Source of the DNA: Anastatus disparis
Lineage: Eukaryota > Arthropoda > Insecta > Hymenoptera > Eupelmidae
Assembly: GCA_017163975.1 (NCBI GenBank)
Contig: JAFFSR010000351.1
Span: 1-64,000, forward strand
Reading direction: 5' to 3'
DNA length: 64,000 nt
Part shown: in pieces, positions 47,290 to 58,158 of the stretch
How the letters are laid out: each line of letters opens with the position of its first letter
Numbering within the stretch: position 1 is the first letter of the stretch
Notes under the pieces: generated by a model
Database searches by the model: none
Told to the model about the DNA's origin: nothing
Seen by the model: the letters and a program-made list of their open reading frames with translations, nothing else
Position numbers and translations under genes: made by a program

Positions 47290-49420
47290 TGGCCCTGCGG
47301 CCCTGAGAAGGTAACTCGGTTGTGTTAGAACCACCTCCATCAATGTTCTGCATCATCTGGCGGGAGTTCCAGATTTGCACACCAGAAGGGTATTATTGGG
47401 TCAGAGAATGATTCTAAGAGTTTCTAGATCACGAAGCTCTCCTCTCATTCCTAAATTCTCATGTATTTACCATTTTTTCGATAAACGTAATATCCGATCC
47501 AGATTGTTGAGGAATTTCCCGTTCTTATACCATCCATGGTGCTAGATGAAGGATGAATCTTTCAATTTAATCATTAGTAGCAAGCTACCCATTTTCGGGG
47601 TTCCATATTAAGCATGGTTCCTCGACAACATTGCACACAAGAATGTTGGAGAAGAGATCAACAGAGATCCTACCAATGCTCCTTTTTCATTTAGTGAGTT
47701 CATCATTGAGAATTTTAACGGTTCCAGATTGATCTTCACAGATGGCACCAAGGCAAAGGATGGCATATGCAGCTCTGCGGGCTTCAATTTATATCAGGGA
47801 CAACCCCTTCCCCTCCAACTTGATCTTTCTAGATTACCGGAGTTTGATCGAATCGTTTCAGAGTTTGGGCCTGCCAGCGGATGTTCATCCCTGGATAGGC
47901 GAGGCGCGTAAAATTTGCCAAGCATTGAGGGAGAGAGACATTCATGTGGGTTTGTATTGGATTCTTGGTCATGTTGGTATATTCGGCAATGTTATGGCGG
48001 ATCGTCTGGCTGGGGATGCTCTGAGCAAGAATGGTATTGATGTGGATTTCGTGAATTTCTCGGCGCTTTTCCCTTTTTATAGGAACCGGGGTCGGGTGGG
48101 GATGTGGGGGGTGATAGATGCTTACGGGGGGGGGGGGGTTAAAGGGAGCCAGATATAAAAAGTTCTATAATAGTTTCTCTTTTGTCCTTTGGTTTTGAGG
48201 AGTAATTGCCAATAGAAACCCTATTAAAAAAAACACGTATTTTTTGCACGTGAAAAAAACACGTGTAAAATACACGTATTTTTTACATGTAAAATTTGCG
48301 TGTTTTTTCACGCATATTTTTCACGTGTTTTTTTCACGTGTATTTTTCAAGTGTATTTTTCACATATTTTTTCATAGCTTTTCGAAGATCTTCTACTGTC
48401 CGGCCTCTTATATCTGCGTCTTCCAAATTTGTGTAAGGGATGACAAAACTTAGAAAAACACCACCTAGTGACTTAAAAGTCAAACTGACGTAATCGATCA
48501 TTAATGGCGATTTTAATTCACTAGGTGGCGTTTTTCTAAGTTTTGTCATCCCTTACACAAATTTGGAAGACGCAGATATAAGAGACCAGATGGTAGAAGA
48601 TCTTCGAAAAGCTATGAAAAAATATGTAAAAAATACACCTGAAAAATATACGTGAAAAAAACACGTGAAAAATATGCGTGAAAAAACACGCAAATTTTAC
48701 ATGTAAAAAACACGTGTTTTTTTAAATAGGGAAGGCCATATGCATGGTGAGCCGTATCATGTCTCACCATACCAAGGCTCGTAACCATTTGTTTGACAAA
48801 AGCCTTTTAATAGATCCTACGTGTGAATGTGGTGAAAATGTACATGAAGTGAATCACCTTATTTGGGAATGTAATAAGTTCTCTGCGGAAAAAGTGGCTT
48901 TTTTGAATGGTCTGCGTGCTTTCGATGTGAAGTTGGGTGAGAATGTATATGAATTTTGCAAGTCTCCCCGTAATATTGGTTTATATATTGCCTCCTTCTG
49001 TATCGAGGGAGGCATTGACATTTGACTTCGGTGTTTGTTTTGTCTTAATTTAATCATTGATTGTCGTTGGGGTCTTTTTTTTGCCTCAAAGTGGTCCTTT
49101 CCTCCCTTTCCTTGTTGTTCTTTCCTGTTGGCGTATGGGGGATATGTTGGAATCGAGGAACAGTGCCATTCAGATATACATGTTGTTGACTGGAATCTCG
49201 CGCAGCTCTCATGACGATACGTTCGGAACGAAGCCTATGATGTTAAGGAGGGAATGGAGGATTCCCTCTTTAGGACGGTTGCTGTGACCTCTTGCGGGTT
49301 CCTAGTTGTTTGTGTTTAGCCTAACTTTGATGTGTTTGATCCATGGAGGAATGGTAATGGGTACATGTCGAAAACGGCCTAACCACGGTCGTATATACAG
49401 GTCCCGAATCTCCCATGGTG
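47290..49420 (+). pseudogene. R1/I-type non-LTR 3' half, split by a palindrome
   Basis: RT thumb-like sequence (QRMILRVSRSRSS, about 47400) is followed by RNase H pieces: IFTDGTK (47732) in one frame and WILGHVGIFGNVMADRLAGD (about 47960-48020) in another. The ACGTG palindrome then interrupts at 48219-48731. Coding resumes as MSHHTKARNHLF, then CECGENVHEVNHLIWEC, a CCHC C-terminal motif, to a stop at 49025. A 3' untranslated region follows, with ctttaggacggttgctgtga and aggaatggtaatgggtacat, related to the 3' end of the element at 38896-40550. Confidence 0.85.
48219..48731. mobile_element. ACGTG-array palindromic element, copy 2
   Basis: CCCTATTAAAAAAAACACGT to the inverse ending TTTTTTTAAATAGGG, with AA duplicated (48217-48218 and 48732-48733). 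It has the same stem and core as the 12666 copy, including ctaggtggcgtttttctaag. It splits the coding region of a non-LTR element. Frames at 48244-48549 arise from the repeats. Confidence 0.93.
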
Positions 49421-49884
49421 AGGAAAGGTCTCTTATTTGGACAAGGCATAGTTTGAAAAATGATCGCTAGAGAGCACTGCAGTAGGATTACTATGCGGAA
49501 AAACTGGCACCCGCAGAGAGGGAAATTTAAAAATTCGTAAAATATGAAAAAAAGTATTTACAAAAATAGTCTTCATGATTTGATAGTTATTACAAAAAAG
49601 CTGTTACTGTAATAGAATTAATTTTTTATAAATGCTTCTCATATTTTTCAATTTTAGAAAAGATAGTTTTAGTACGCGAATAATTTTTTTGATAGTCATT
49701 TCAACTTATAAATAGGGACATATTATACATGAAAAATACATATAATATTCGTTAGTTATGACAGTAAGATAATATTATATTTTTTAAATGTAAATAGCAT
49801 TTGCAAAAATATGAATTATCTTATTAATTTAAATTACGAATAATATGCTAAATTTTTATTAAATTTTATTTTAAATTATATAGA

Positions 49885-50256
49885 CCCTACTAAAAAATCT
49901 CAGGTGAGAAATCATCTGATTTCTCAGGTGATTAATCATGCCAAAATCTCATGTGATGATTTTTTTAGGTTTTTACACGTTTCAAACCATGCTTAGTCAA
50001 TTGCGAACTATTTTTGAAAATTTTTGAAAAATTGAACTTAGAAAATTTTTTGTAAAATGAGTCAAAATTTTTTCTAAGACCAAATTTTAAAAAAATTTTC
50101 TAAGTTCAAATTTTTCAAAAATTTTTAAAAATAGTTCGCAATTGACTAAGTATGCTTTGAAACGTGTAAAAACCAAAAAAATCGTCACATGAGATTTTGG
50201 CATGATTAATCACCTGAGAAATCAGGTGATTTCTCACCTGAGATTTTTTAGTAGGG
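49885..50256. mobile_element. CAGGTGA-array palindromic element, copy 1
   Basis: CCCTACTAAAAAATCTCAGG at the left and its inverse ending TTTTTTAGTAGGG at the right; target duplication GA (49883-49884 and 50257-50258). Sub-terminal CAGGTGA/TCACCTG words alternate with gaaat, followed by catgccaaaatctcatgtga. The middle is a long stem (acttagtcaattgcgaacta and its inverse). Confidence 0.93.
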
Positions 50257-50261
50257 GAGGT

Positions 50262-51474
50262 AGATAAGCATGTATCATTTCATGTCATAGAATTTAAAAT
50301 GATGCGGTGGGCTAGTGGCTAACGCTCTTGCTTCTGGTTTTTGCTGCTCAGGATCGATTCCTGGCTGAAGCATCTATTTTTTTTGCATTTTAATTTTTTT
50401 AAAATATTTTTTAACTGTTTATATTTTTTTCTTTCATACATATATACTTTTAGTATGTGACTTTGAATCTTTTTGCGTGTAAATGATTTGTTTTAATTCT
50501 CTTAATATATACGTAAATAAATGAATTAATCATAAATAATCACTTACTCTAATTAACTAATGAAATTTATTAAATTAATAATAAAGAATATTATTTTTAT
50601 TTTGATGATGCGTTGATTATATAAACAAAATAATTTATTAAAAAATACATAAATAAATATTTTAATTGATTATTTCTTTCATACGAATCCTAGTAAAGTT
50701 ATCTTTTTCGTTTAAATATACATTACATTTTTTATAAAAGAAAAATATTATTAGTAAAAAACTATTATTTTTTCCATAAAAATTAAATAAATTTTCCATA
50801 AAATACCTGAATAAAAAAGTGAATTTTCATGTACGAAAATGAATTTTTAATGCTTTCATTTATTATTTATTTTTATAAATGACTTATTCGAATATTTATT
50901 ATTAATTTATTTTATTTTATTAACATTGAAAATAACTTCTGAAAAAAATTATTTACATTCTAAAAAGATTAAAAGTTACGTACAACAAGAAAATTTGTAA
51001 ATATTTTATTGAGAAGTTAATTTCAATGTTAATAAAACGCCGTCGAGGCGCTACCGCGCCTCTTGATTAAATGAAATTGTTATGAATAAATTGTTTTTTT
51101 ATATAATTCATGCATCATCAAATTAAAAAAAATCATTCTTTGTTATTAATTTAATGAATTTTATAAGTTAATTAAATTAAATTATTTATGATTGATTCAT
51201 TCAATTACATACATAATATGAGAACTTAAAACACATTTTTTAAACGCAAAAAGATTCAAAATCACATACAAGTATAAGTATGAATGAAAAAAATATATAC
51301 AGTTAAAAAATATTTTTAAAAATTAAAAAGCAAAACAAAGCATAAAAAAAGCAAAAAAAAAGATGCTTGAGCCAGGATTCGATCCTGAGCAGCAAAAACC
51401 AAAAGCAAGAGTGCTAGCCACTAAGCCATCGCGATATTTTGAATCTTAAGACATGAAATGATACATGCTTATCT
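50262..51474. mobile_element. 1.2-kb foldback built on tRNA-like SINE sequence
   Basis: Both ends read agataagcatgtatcatttc, inverted. Each arm then carries a tRNA-like unit: tgggctagtggctaacgc (A box) and ggatcgattcctgg (B box) at about 50305-50370, inverted with gcttagtggctagca and ggatcgaatcctgg at about 51362-51425. The rest of the arms is mirror-related to a centre near 51000. It can be read as two tail-to-tail SINE copies or as a foldback that captured a SINE. No target duplication was found. Confidence 0.75.
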
Positions 51475-51766
51475 GCCCGTACATAATTTAAAATAAAGTT
51501 TAAAATTTAAAATTAAAATTATTATTCGTAATTAAAATATTTAAGAATTTATATTTTTGCGAAAACTATTTATAGTCCAAAAATATAATATCTGACTGTA
51601 ATAAGTCACAAGTATTATATGTATTTTTTATATTAAAAACTATTATTTTGGAAAATTATCAAATAGTTATTTTTCTGTACATCTATGTACATTACAAATT
51701 TTCAATTAATTTAGAATCATTTAATTATGTAAAGAAAATAATATAGCACAAGCACAAGAAGATACC

Positions 51767-51770
<4 letters not shown>

Positions 51771-51810
<40 letters not shown>

Positions 51811-52155
51811 AAAGATTAATATATAAAGGATATTGTCCTCTATATGATTAACCTTTTATATATGATGAAGTCGAGGAAGTCCCCCGCCCGGCATCTGTTT
51901 AACACATTACATCAGGCTAGGACTGTCAGACCCACCATACCGAAAACTTTGACTACCGATGGATGGTCAGCCACTTTTGTAACCAACAATCAACCGATAC
52001 CCAATGAGGTCGGATTTTTTAAAGAGTCGCGATATAAATGGCACATACACTTATTTTCTTTCGAAAAAAAAGTTAGAGGTACCTGGCCAGGATTCGAACC
52101 CATGCCCTCCGCGTTGAAGGCAAGAGCTCTATCCATTACGCCACCGCGCTCTCAC
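51771..52155 (-). mobile_element. tRNA-derived SINE, full length
   Basis: On the minus strand: a tRNA-like head with A box tggcgtaatggatagagc and B box gggttcgaatcctgg (52150-52085), a body of about 260 bp, and a poly(A) tail (T-run at 51771-51806). The body matches the split copy at 38851-40802. The plus-strand frame at 51844-52185 is a shadow. Confidence 0.88.
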
Positions 52156-52329
52156 AAGATACCTACTATAATACATGTTATATAGAATTTCCACGACCAT
52201 TACTATTCATGGGTAAAGCGATCACAGCGCTTTCACTCTTGTGGTAGGAGAAAGAATCAATCGTGCTTGCTTAAGAGAACTTCCCCCACTACGGGAGTTA
52301 CGGGACCTGTATATACGACTGTGGGCCTA

Positions 52330-52529
52330 AGGGCGATTCTTCATTTAACCCGTACCCGTACTCGTACCCGCACGATTGTATAGGTGAGTACTTTATCTTC
52401 ACTATTTTACCATCTATGATGAGCTCGATAGTAGATAGAAACTCATCATAGATGGTAAAGTAGTGAAGATAAAGTATTCGCCTATACAATCGTGCGGGTA
52501 CGGGTACGGGTTAAATGAAGAATCGCCCT
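52330..52529. mobile_element. 200-bp hairpin with AGGGCGATTCTTC ends
   Basis: The arm agggcgattcttcatttaac, cccgtacccgta, cgcacgattgtatagg is mirrored on the right to aatcgccct, around a short loop. Arms are more than 90% identical over about 93 bp. Confidence 0.85.
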
Positions 52530-52551
52530 AACCAATAAAAGGAGAAAAAAA

Positions 52552-52640
52552 AAATGCCCCTGACTAGGATTTGAACCCATGCTCTTCGCGTTGAAGGTAA
52601 GAGGGCAAGAGCTCTATCCATTACGCCACCACGCTCTTCG
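52552..52640 (-). mobile_element. SINE head fragment
   Basis: On the minus strand agagcgtggtggcgtaatgg, atagagctcttgc and gggttcaaatcc match the head of the 51771-52155 SINE, with an 8-bp duplication (gagggcaa) in the anticodon arm. The body is missing. Confidence 0.7.
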
Positions 52641-52864
52641 ATCTGGATGGGTAAATAACATACCAATGTCTGCTCAGACGACTGCGCAACTTACAGAGCG
52701 CATTTATGAACGGCAGGTGGAACACAGCCCATATTCATGTGACGCATACACAGGCACGCCATTTGTACCAAACATTAAACAGCGAAGTATACGCTTCGAA
52801 ACAAAAATAAAATAAAATATATCTATTAAATGTCAGTTCCGCAATTTTAATGTTACGATTTGAA

Positions 52865-53110
52865 TTAACTTTGATTTCTTGTATTTTTTTCAATGAATGA
52901 GTAGATATATTTAAATAGTTGTGTAAGAAAATTTTTTAAGAATATTTGGTATTGAATTTCATTGTCTACAATTATTTCAACCTTATTCTGTTTCTCAAAT
53001 AATACTGATATAAACAAAGGGTATGATATATTTTCTTTTTCTTTTCTTAGATAACCAGTTTTTATAATGACAAGTTTTTTATAAATAAATTTGATGTAAC
53101 TGCGAAACAT
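52865..53110 (-). CDS. Small hypothetical protein, 81 aa
   Basis: An open frame from ATG at 53110 to the stop at 52865, facing away from the NEMO-like gene with 213 bp between the two ATGs. The product starts MFRSYIKFIYKKLVIIKTGY, is basic at the N-terminus, then carries ISYPLFISVLFEKQNKVEII and ends FIEKNTRNQS. Residue use is balanced, unlike the low-complexity frames elsewhere in the window. There is no transmembrane run or motif that I recognise. A divergent small host gene is possible, but chance in AT-rich DNA cannot be excluded. Confidence 0.4.
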   Translation of the reverse strand: MFRSYIKFIYKKLVIIKTGYLRKEKENISYPLFISVLFEKQNKVEIIVDNEIQYQIFLKNFLTQLFKYIYSFIEKNTRNQS

Positions 53111-53323
53111 TGTTTTATTAGTACATTATAAATAAAAAAGTTTGTTCATCAATATTAACTATTTAAATATATTAATCAGATTATCAAAAATGTATTGCTA
53201 TTGCTTCTTGACATTAGAATTGTTTGATAAATTTTAGGTCAAAGAAATTTTTAATAATTTTATTTGTAAAGTACAAAATTTATGAATTGATTACATCAAT
53301 ACATTACACGTGACTCATTCAAC
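53111..53323. promoter_or_regulatory. Possible bidirectional promoter region
   Basis: This lies between two divergent start codons. Just upstream of the NEMO-like ATG it has CACGTG (53307-53312) overlapping TGACTCA (53311-53317), consensus words for bHLH-type and AP-1-type factors. No TATA box at a convincing distance. Function is inferred only. Confidence 0.35.
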
Positions 53324-56178
53324 ATGATTTCTGAAAATGAATCAACAATGATCGATTCAACATTTGACGATAAATTGCAATGGAGTTTGTTGCCTAATGT
53401 AAAGTCAAATGTTGGTACAGAAGATCACTTACAAAGTTTGGGTTTTAATGTAAATAAAGGACTACCACAATTTAAATTAAATGAACCTGGTCCTGCTGCT
53501 CTAGCAAGTAGCATCTTTCAACAAAAAAATATGGTTAATGATGAAAGTGAACAATCATTTGTTGTGTTGGGTAAAACATATTTAGAATCTATTAAAGATG
53601 ATTGCTCTGCTAGTTACATGGAAATCCAGCAAAAATCTACTTTAACTGTAAGTTTTAATTAGTAATTAAAAGTTATTAGATTAGATAAATTAACTTTAAT
53701 CTGTTACGTTATTTTCATTTTTTAGGATCATTCTCCTTTAATATCAATGATGAGCCCTTCAGAAATTGAAGAAAGTTTAAAAAAAGTGTTGGAAGAAAAT
53801 ATAAAATTGAAGGAAACATTGAGACAAAATAACAGTGCTATAAAACAACAATTCAACACTATTGCAATGTGGCAGAAAGAAGTAATGTCAGTTTGCGATA
53901 ATCACAAACAAAAGTTTGTTGAAACCAGAGAATTAATAAATAAATTGAAAAATGAAAATGATGAATTACGTGTATGTAATAAATTTATATTTTTTAATAA
54001 CTTTATAATTTTAATAATTCTATATTTTTGCTGATTATAATATTAATATAGGAAAAAGTTGCTAAAAATCAACATCAAGAAACCTCTTCCATCAAAAGTA
54101 CCAATAATTTATCAATAGAAAGTGTCAATGTAAATTCATTATTAAAAAAATCAAATTATCAAAGTACAGAGAATATTCCAAACTTTTCCAATATTTGTTC
54201 TTCTTGTCTTGATCAAGGAAACGAATTGGAGAATGTTCAAATGCAAACAGAAAATGAACAAGAGCTTAAAAAAAAAATTGTTTGTTTATCAATAGAATTA
54301 AATAATTTAAAAGTAAATCATTTAAAAACACAGGAGGTACTTCAAGAATTAGAAAAACGTTATGTGACAGATATTGAACTGTTTAGTCAACAATTACAGA
54401 AAGCTAATAAGGAATTGGAAGCTTTCAAACAGAAATCTGACTTATCAAATTCTTCAGAATTACAACGACTTGTTGGAAAATGTTGTGAAAAAGATATAGA
54501 GCTGCAGTATTTAAAAGAAACAATTACATCATTGGAGCAACAAATAAAAAAATTTGAGGAAAATGTGAGTACATTTACAATATGCATTTCCTAAACTATA
54601 AATATTTTTGTTAATTTATTTTTATTCCTTTATAACAGGCTTTTTCACTAACTAACTTACGAATTGAATCATCTGAAGAAGCTTCTCAAGATAAACATTT
54701 ATTCAAAGAAAATGTTGAATTTTATAACACAGTATTAGGAGAACTGGGAAAATGTTTTGCTTTGCAATGTTCTCGTTACCTACGAATTCAAGAATTTTTG
54801 AAAGAATCTGCTAATATAATTCAAATTTTTGAAAATAAAAAAATTCCATTCGAGAACATTTTTTCTGAAGAGCAAATGAACATTTACAAAGATAAATTAT
54901 GTAATTACCGTAAAAACTTAATAAATGAACAACTTCAAAGTATCAATGATAAACAAACTACAATAAAAGTTCAAAAGCAATTTCAAAAAATATTATCAGA
55001 TTACAATTCTGTTATTTATGAATTAGAAATTTTGAAAGATGAAAATACAAAACTTATAACTATGCAAACTAAAGCAGCAGAAGAAAATTCACAAAAACTT
55101 GTTGAAATTGAAAAACATCTTGATACAGAAAAGAAGAACTTAGATAATGAAAAGACTTTTCTATTAGAAGGAAAATTAAATCTTCAAATGGAAAAAAAAA
55201 TACTTAATGAAGAAAAAGAAAAAGTTGAAGTTGAACGCAATTCTTTATCATTAGAAAAAGAAAGACTTATGGATGAAAGATCAAATTTAATAAAAGAGAG
55301 AACATCACTAGATCGCCAGAGTAAGTTATATGAAGCTGAAGAGGGAACTTTGCAAAAAGAGAAGAAATTTTTGCAAAAAAGATGCGAGATGTTGACTTAT
55401 CAAATTGACACTTTAAAACTGCAATTAAATGAAAACAATGTAACTATTCAAAAATTACAAGCAAGTAATAATAAATTGAAGGAAAATGTGAGTTTTGTCT
55501 AATTTTATTTAATTAAGAAAAATGTATATATAAAATCAAAATACTAGTATAAAATCAATTTTTATGTTATTCATATAGGAGGAAATAATCTCAGTCTATA
55601 AAATTCAGACACAAATGCACCAAAAGGAATTTGAAGAAATGCGTATTGCTCAAAAAAATTTGCAAGATCAATTGCAATCACTTTCAATGGCTAACTTAGA
55701 ATTACGAACAGAAAATGATCGATTAGGAGGACAAGCTAATGAACAAAATGTGAGTGATTATTTATTTGATGCTCTTTGCAAAAAGTTTATCACATTTTGG
55801 ACAAATTAAACACTTTTCTGATAAAATTTAATTTTTATATTTTTTGAATATATTGTGTCAAATTAAAAGTTCATTTTGCTTCACCATATTCTATTTATTC
55901 TATATAATTAATAAAAAATAATATTAAGATATTATTTATCATAATTTAAAAAGAAATCGGATATTAAAAAATAATATAATATAATATAATTAAAAGCTTT
56001 AATATATTATCAATTTTTAATTGAAATATAATTGTTTATTGTTTTTATTATAATTTTACAGAGTCCTAATTCTGGGCTTACTGATTTGATGAATGTAGTG
56101 ATTTGTCCAATTTGTAATAATGGATTTACTATTGACGAGTTATCAACACATATAGAACAATGTGTAAATAATCAATAA
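53324..56178 (+). CDS. NEMO/optineurin-family protein (kenny-like)
   Basis: Six exons, all split in phase 0: 53324-53647, 53726-53971, 54052-54564, 54639-55487, 55579-55749, 56062-56178; 739 residues. GT-AG introns; exons 3-5 each end AAT|GTGAGT. Residues 76-82 (EQSFVVL) match the LC3/Atg8-interacting motif of optineurin in type and place. Residues 109-190 resemble the NEMO/optineurin N-terminal coiled coil (EENIKLKETLRQNN, FNTIAMWQKE). Residues 190-640 are mainly coiled coil, very Glu/Lys-rich at 500-640. Residues 645-690 (SVYKIQTQMHQKEFEEMR) look like a diverged ubiquitin-binding UBAN segment. The C-terminus has a zinc finger C716-x2-C719-x11-H731-x3-C735. Expected role: ubiquitin-linked scaffold for IKK/TBK1-type kinases in NF-kB (Imd) signalling and selective autophagy. 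The stop TAA lies inside AATAAA. Optineurin versus kenny orthology is unresolved. Confidence 0.85.
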
Positions 56179-56207
56179 ATTAATTATCCTTTTTATTACT
56201 ACAACAG

Positions 56208-56303
56208 TCTTCAACACAACCAAGGTACTGTGGGCTTTGTGCAAAATATATTAGTCCTGAAGAGCGACATGGTATGGGTGTCTGTACTCCAGAATTTGAC
56301 TAG
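56208..56303 (+). CDS. Possible extra last exon of the NEMO-like gene
   Basis: An acceptor-like ctacaacag precedes an open frame of 31 codons ending TAG at 56303, which encodes RYCGLCAKYISPEERHGMGVC, a Cys/His pattern. A GT lies right after the last zinc-ligand codon TGT (56161-56163), and removal of 56164-56207 (44 bp) would join the two in phase 0, like all other exons here. The product would be 766 residues with a second Cys/His cluster in place of VNNQ. The donor (GTAAAT) is weak and 44 bp is short for an intron, so this is tentative. Confidence 0.4.
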   Translation, partial: SSTQPRYCGLCAKYISPEERHGMGVCTPEFD

Positions 56304-56971
56304 TCCTTACTACTATTAGATTGTAAAGAACATGACTAGTGATATCTGCTATCATATGCATTTTTAGGTTATATTTACTTTTGAAAAAATCTTGTTTTAA
56401 ATCTTTTCAACTCGCAAAAAATATTTTTTTCTACAAAATATAAGTAAACAGAATTATCTTTCATATAAAAATTTTAAAAGATATAAATATCACAAAGAAT
56501 GTGTACCTTTTGTGATAGCAGACTATATTTTTAAATATATTTAGTCAGAATTTTAATGTAATATATAAGCAAGCTTGCTTGACCCAATTGACTTGGAGTG
56601 AAGTTAATCAAGTAGAATATATATGTACTTAAATTTTTAAAATTGGCTTAACTATTTTTTAAACTTCCATTTCATCAATATTTAGACAAATTCATTGTAA
56701 AAAAAAGAAACTAAAAACCATTTCACTTTTATCATATGTAATTGGTTTAAAGAAAAAATATTGTACTTGTTTAAATATGTATATAGCCTAATACTATGTT
56801 AATTTTCCTAAATCCTTTTCATTTAATATTTATAAAATTTTTTTTAGGTGTAGTTACATGATGATTTCATTGAAAATATTATTTTTATTGATATATCAAT
56901 TTTTTTGATTAAATATCAAGATTTAAATCACCTTTTATCTATCAAATTTTACTTTTTTTTAATAATTAGTA
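56304..56971. other. 3' flank of the NEMO-like gene
   Basis: AT-rich sequence, probably partly 3' untranslated region; no further gene. A small direct repeat aagcaagcttgcttgaccc lies at about 56569. Confidence 0.45.
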
Positions 56972-57527
56972 GGTACTGTTTATGTACACCCAACCGTCTA
57001 CGCATACGGTGTACGGCACACGGTAAACGGTTCGCACATTATGTCTACCGAGTCAACCCGTGCAAAAGATGCATACACGGTATACGGGACACGGTTTCAC
57101 AAAGCAGGGTTTTAAGTCAACCCATGGAAAATGATCCGTACACGGTATACGGGAGTTATCAAAACTGCACGTGTATAAAAGGTATGACGGCTATTTGTGT
57201 CTTTGGGTTATTGGTTTTAAATTTATTAAAGAAATGTACTGTAAACCATATACCGTGTGTCATGTATACGCACACGGATTGAAAATTCCCGCGAGTCGTG
57301 TCCGGTATTCCGTATACCTTTTATACGCACACGGTTTTTATAACTCTCGTGTGCCGTGTACGGATCACTATGCACGGGTTGACTTAAGAATCAGCTTTGT
57401 GAAACCGTGTCCCGTATATCGTGTACACATCTTTTGCACGGGTTGACTCGGAAGACATGATGTGTAAACCGTTTACTGTGTGCCGTATACCGTATGCATA
57501 GACGGGTGGGTGTACGTAGACAGTGCC
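56972..57527. mobile_element. CCGTATACGG-array palindromic element
   Basis: Ends are GGTACTGTTTATGTACACCC and, inverted, GGCACTGTCTACGTACACCC (17 of 20 match), flanked by TA. Arms carry many ccgtgtacgg, cgtatac and acacggt words in mirror order, plus the stem gagtcaacccgtgcaaaaga. It is more GC-rich than the region. The layout resembles the CCCTACT group (one self-complementary motif per element), but the termini differ. Frames at 56905-57446 come from the repeats. Confidence 0.85.
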
Positions 57528-57823
57528 TAATTGGTAAGTATATTGGAATTTTTTTTAAGAAAAAATTATAATATACTTATTATAATTAGATTATTTTTTG
57601 TTTATTTTTTTAATGCATAAAGTAAAAAACATGATTGTATGTAATAAAATGTTGAAGTGTAATTATACAATAAAAGTGATTTACTATATACATGAATCTT
57701 GTATATTTAATTTTAAATAAGTAATTCATTTTTAAATAAATCATTATTCTCCTTCTATCACAACTGTCTTATTTTAAAAATTTCTGTTTCTATTGTTAAA
57801 ATGCTATGAATTCTTTTTGTTAA

Positions 57824-58154
57824 GGTAGTTGTCGATCCATTACATCATAAAAAAATTATTTATTATAAAATGCGTTAAAATTTGGTTTATAACTTCAATA
57901 TAACTTTATAAATAGTTAAATTTTTAGAACGATTAACGGTTTCATAATTATAATATAATATTTTAAATTTGTAATTTTAATGATATTTATTATTTAAAAT
58001 GAAAATTTCAAAATTTTATATTTTACTTTTGAAACCGCTGGATGTTATAAAATTTTAACTATTTATTTGTAAAATTATGTTGAAGTTGTGAACTAAAATT
58101 TTAAAGCATTTCATAATAAACAGTTTTTTATGATGTAAGGGGTCGATAACTACC
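57824..58154. mobile_element. 331-bp TTAA-flanked MITE, GGTAGTT ends
   Basis: GGTAGTTGTCGATCC with ttacatcataaaaaa and its inverse at the right, flanked by TTAA (57820-57823 and 58155-58158). Arms of about 110 bp, AT-rich. Confidence 0.85.
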
Positions 58155-58158
58155 TTAA

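Noticed and set aside
52085..52155. Functional tRNA gene on the minus strand
   Set aside because: Arms do not pair properly, and the unit is joined to a SINE body with poly(A).
38250..52640. piRNA cluster
   Set aside because: A nested transposon graveyard is compatible with one, but nothing in the sequence alone shows small-RNA production; small-RNA data would be needed.
57000..57446. Cys-rich secreted-like frames
   Set aside because: They come from GTATACGG repeats inside a palindromic element.
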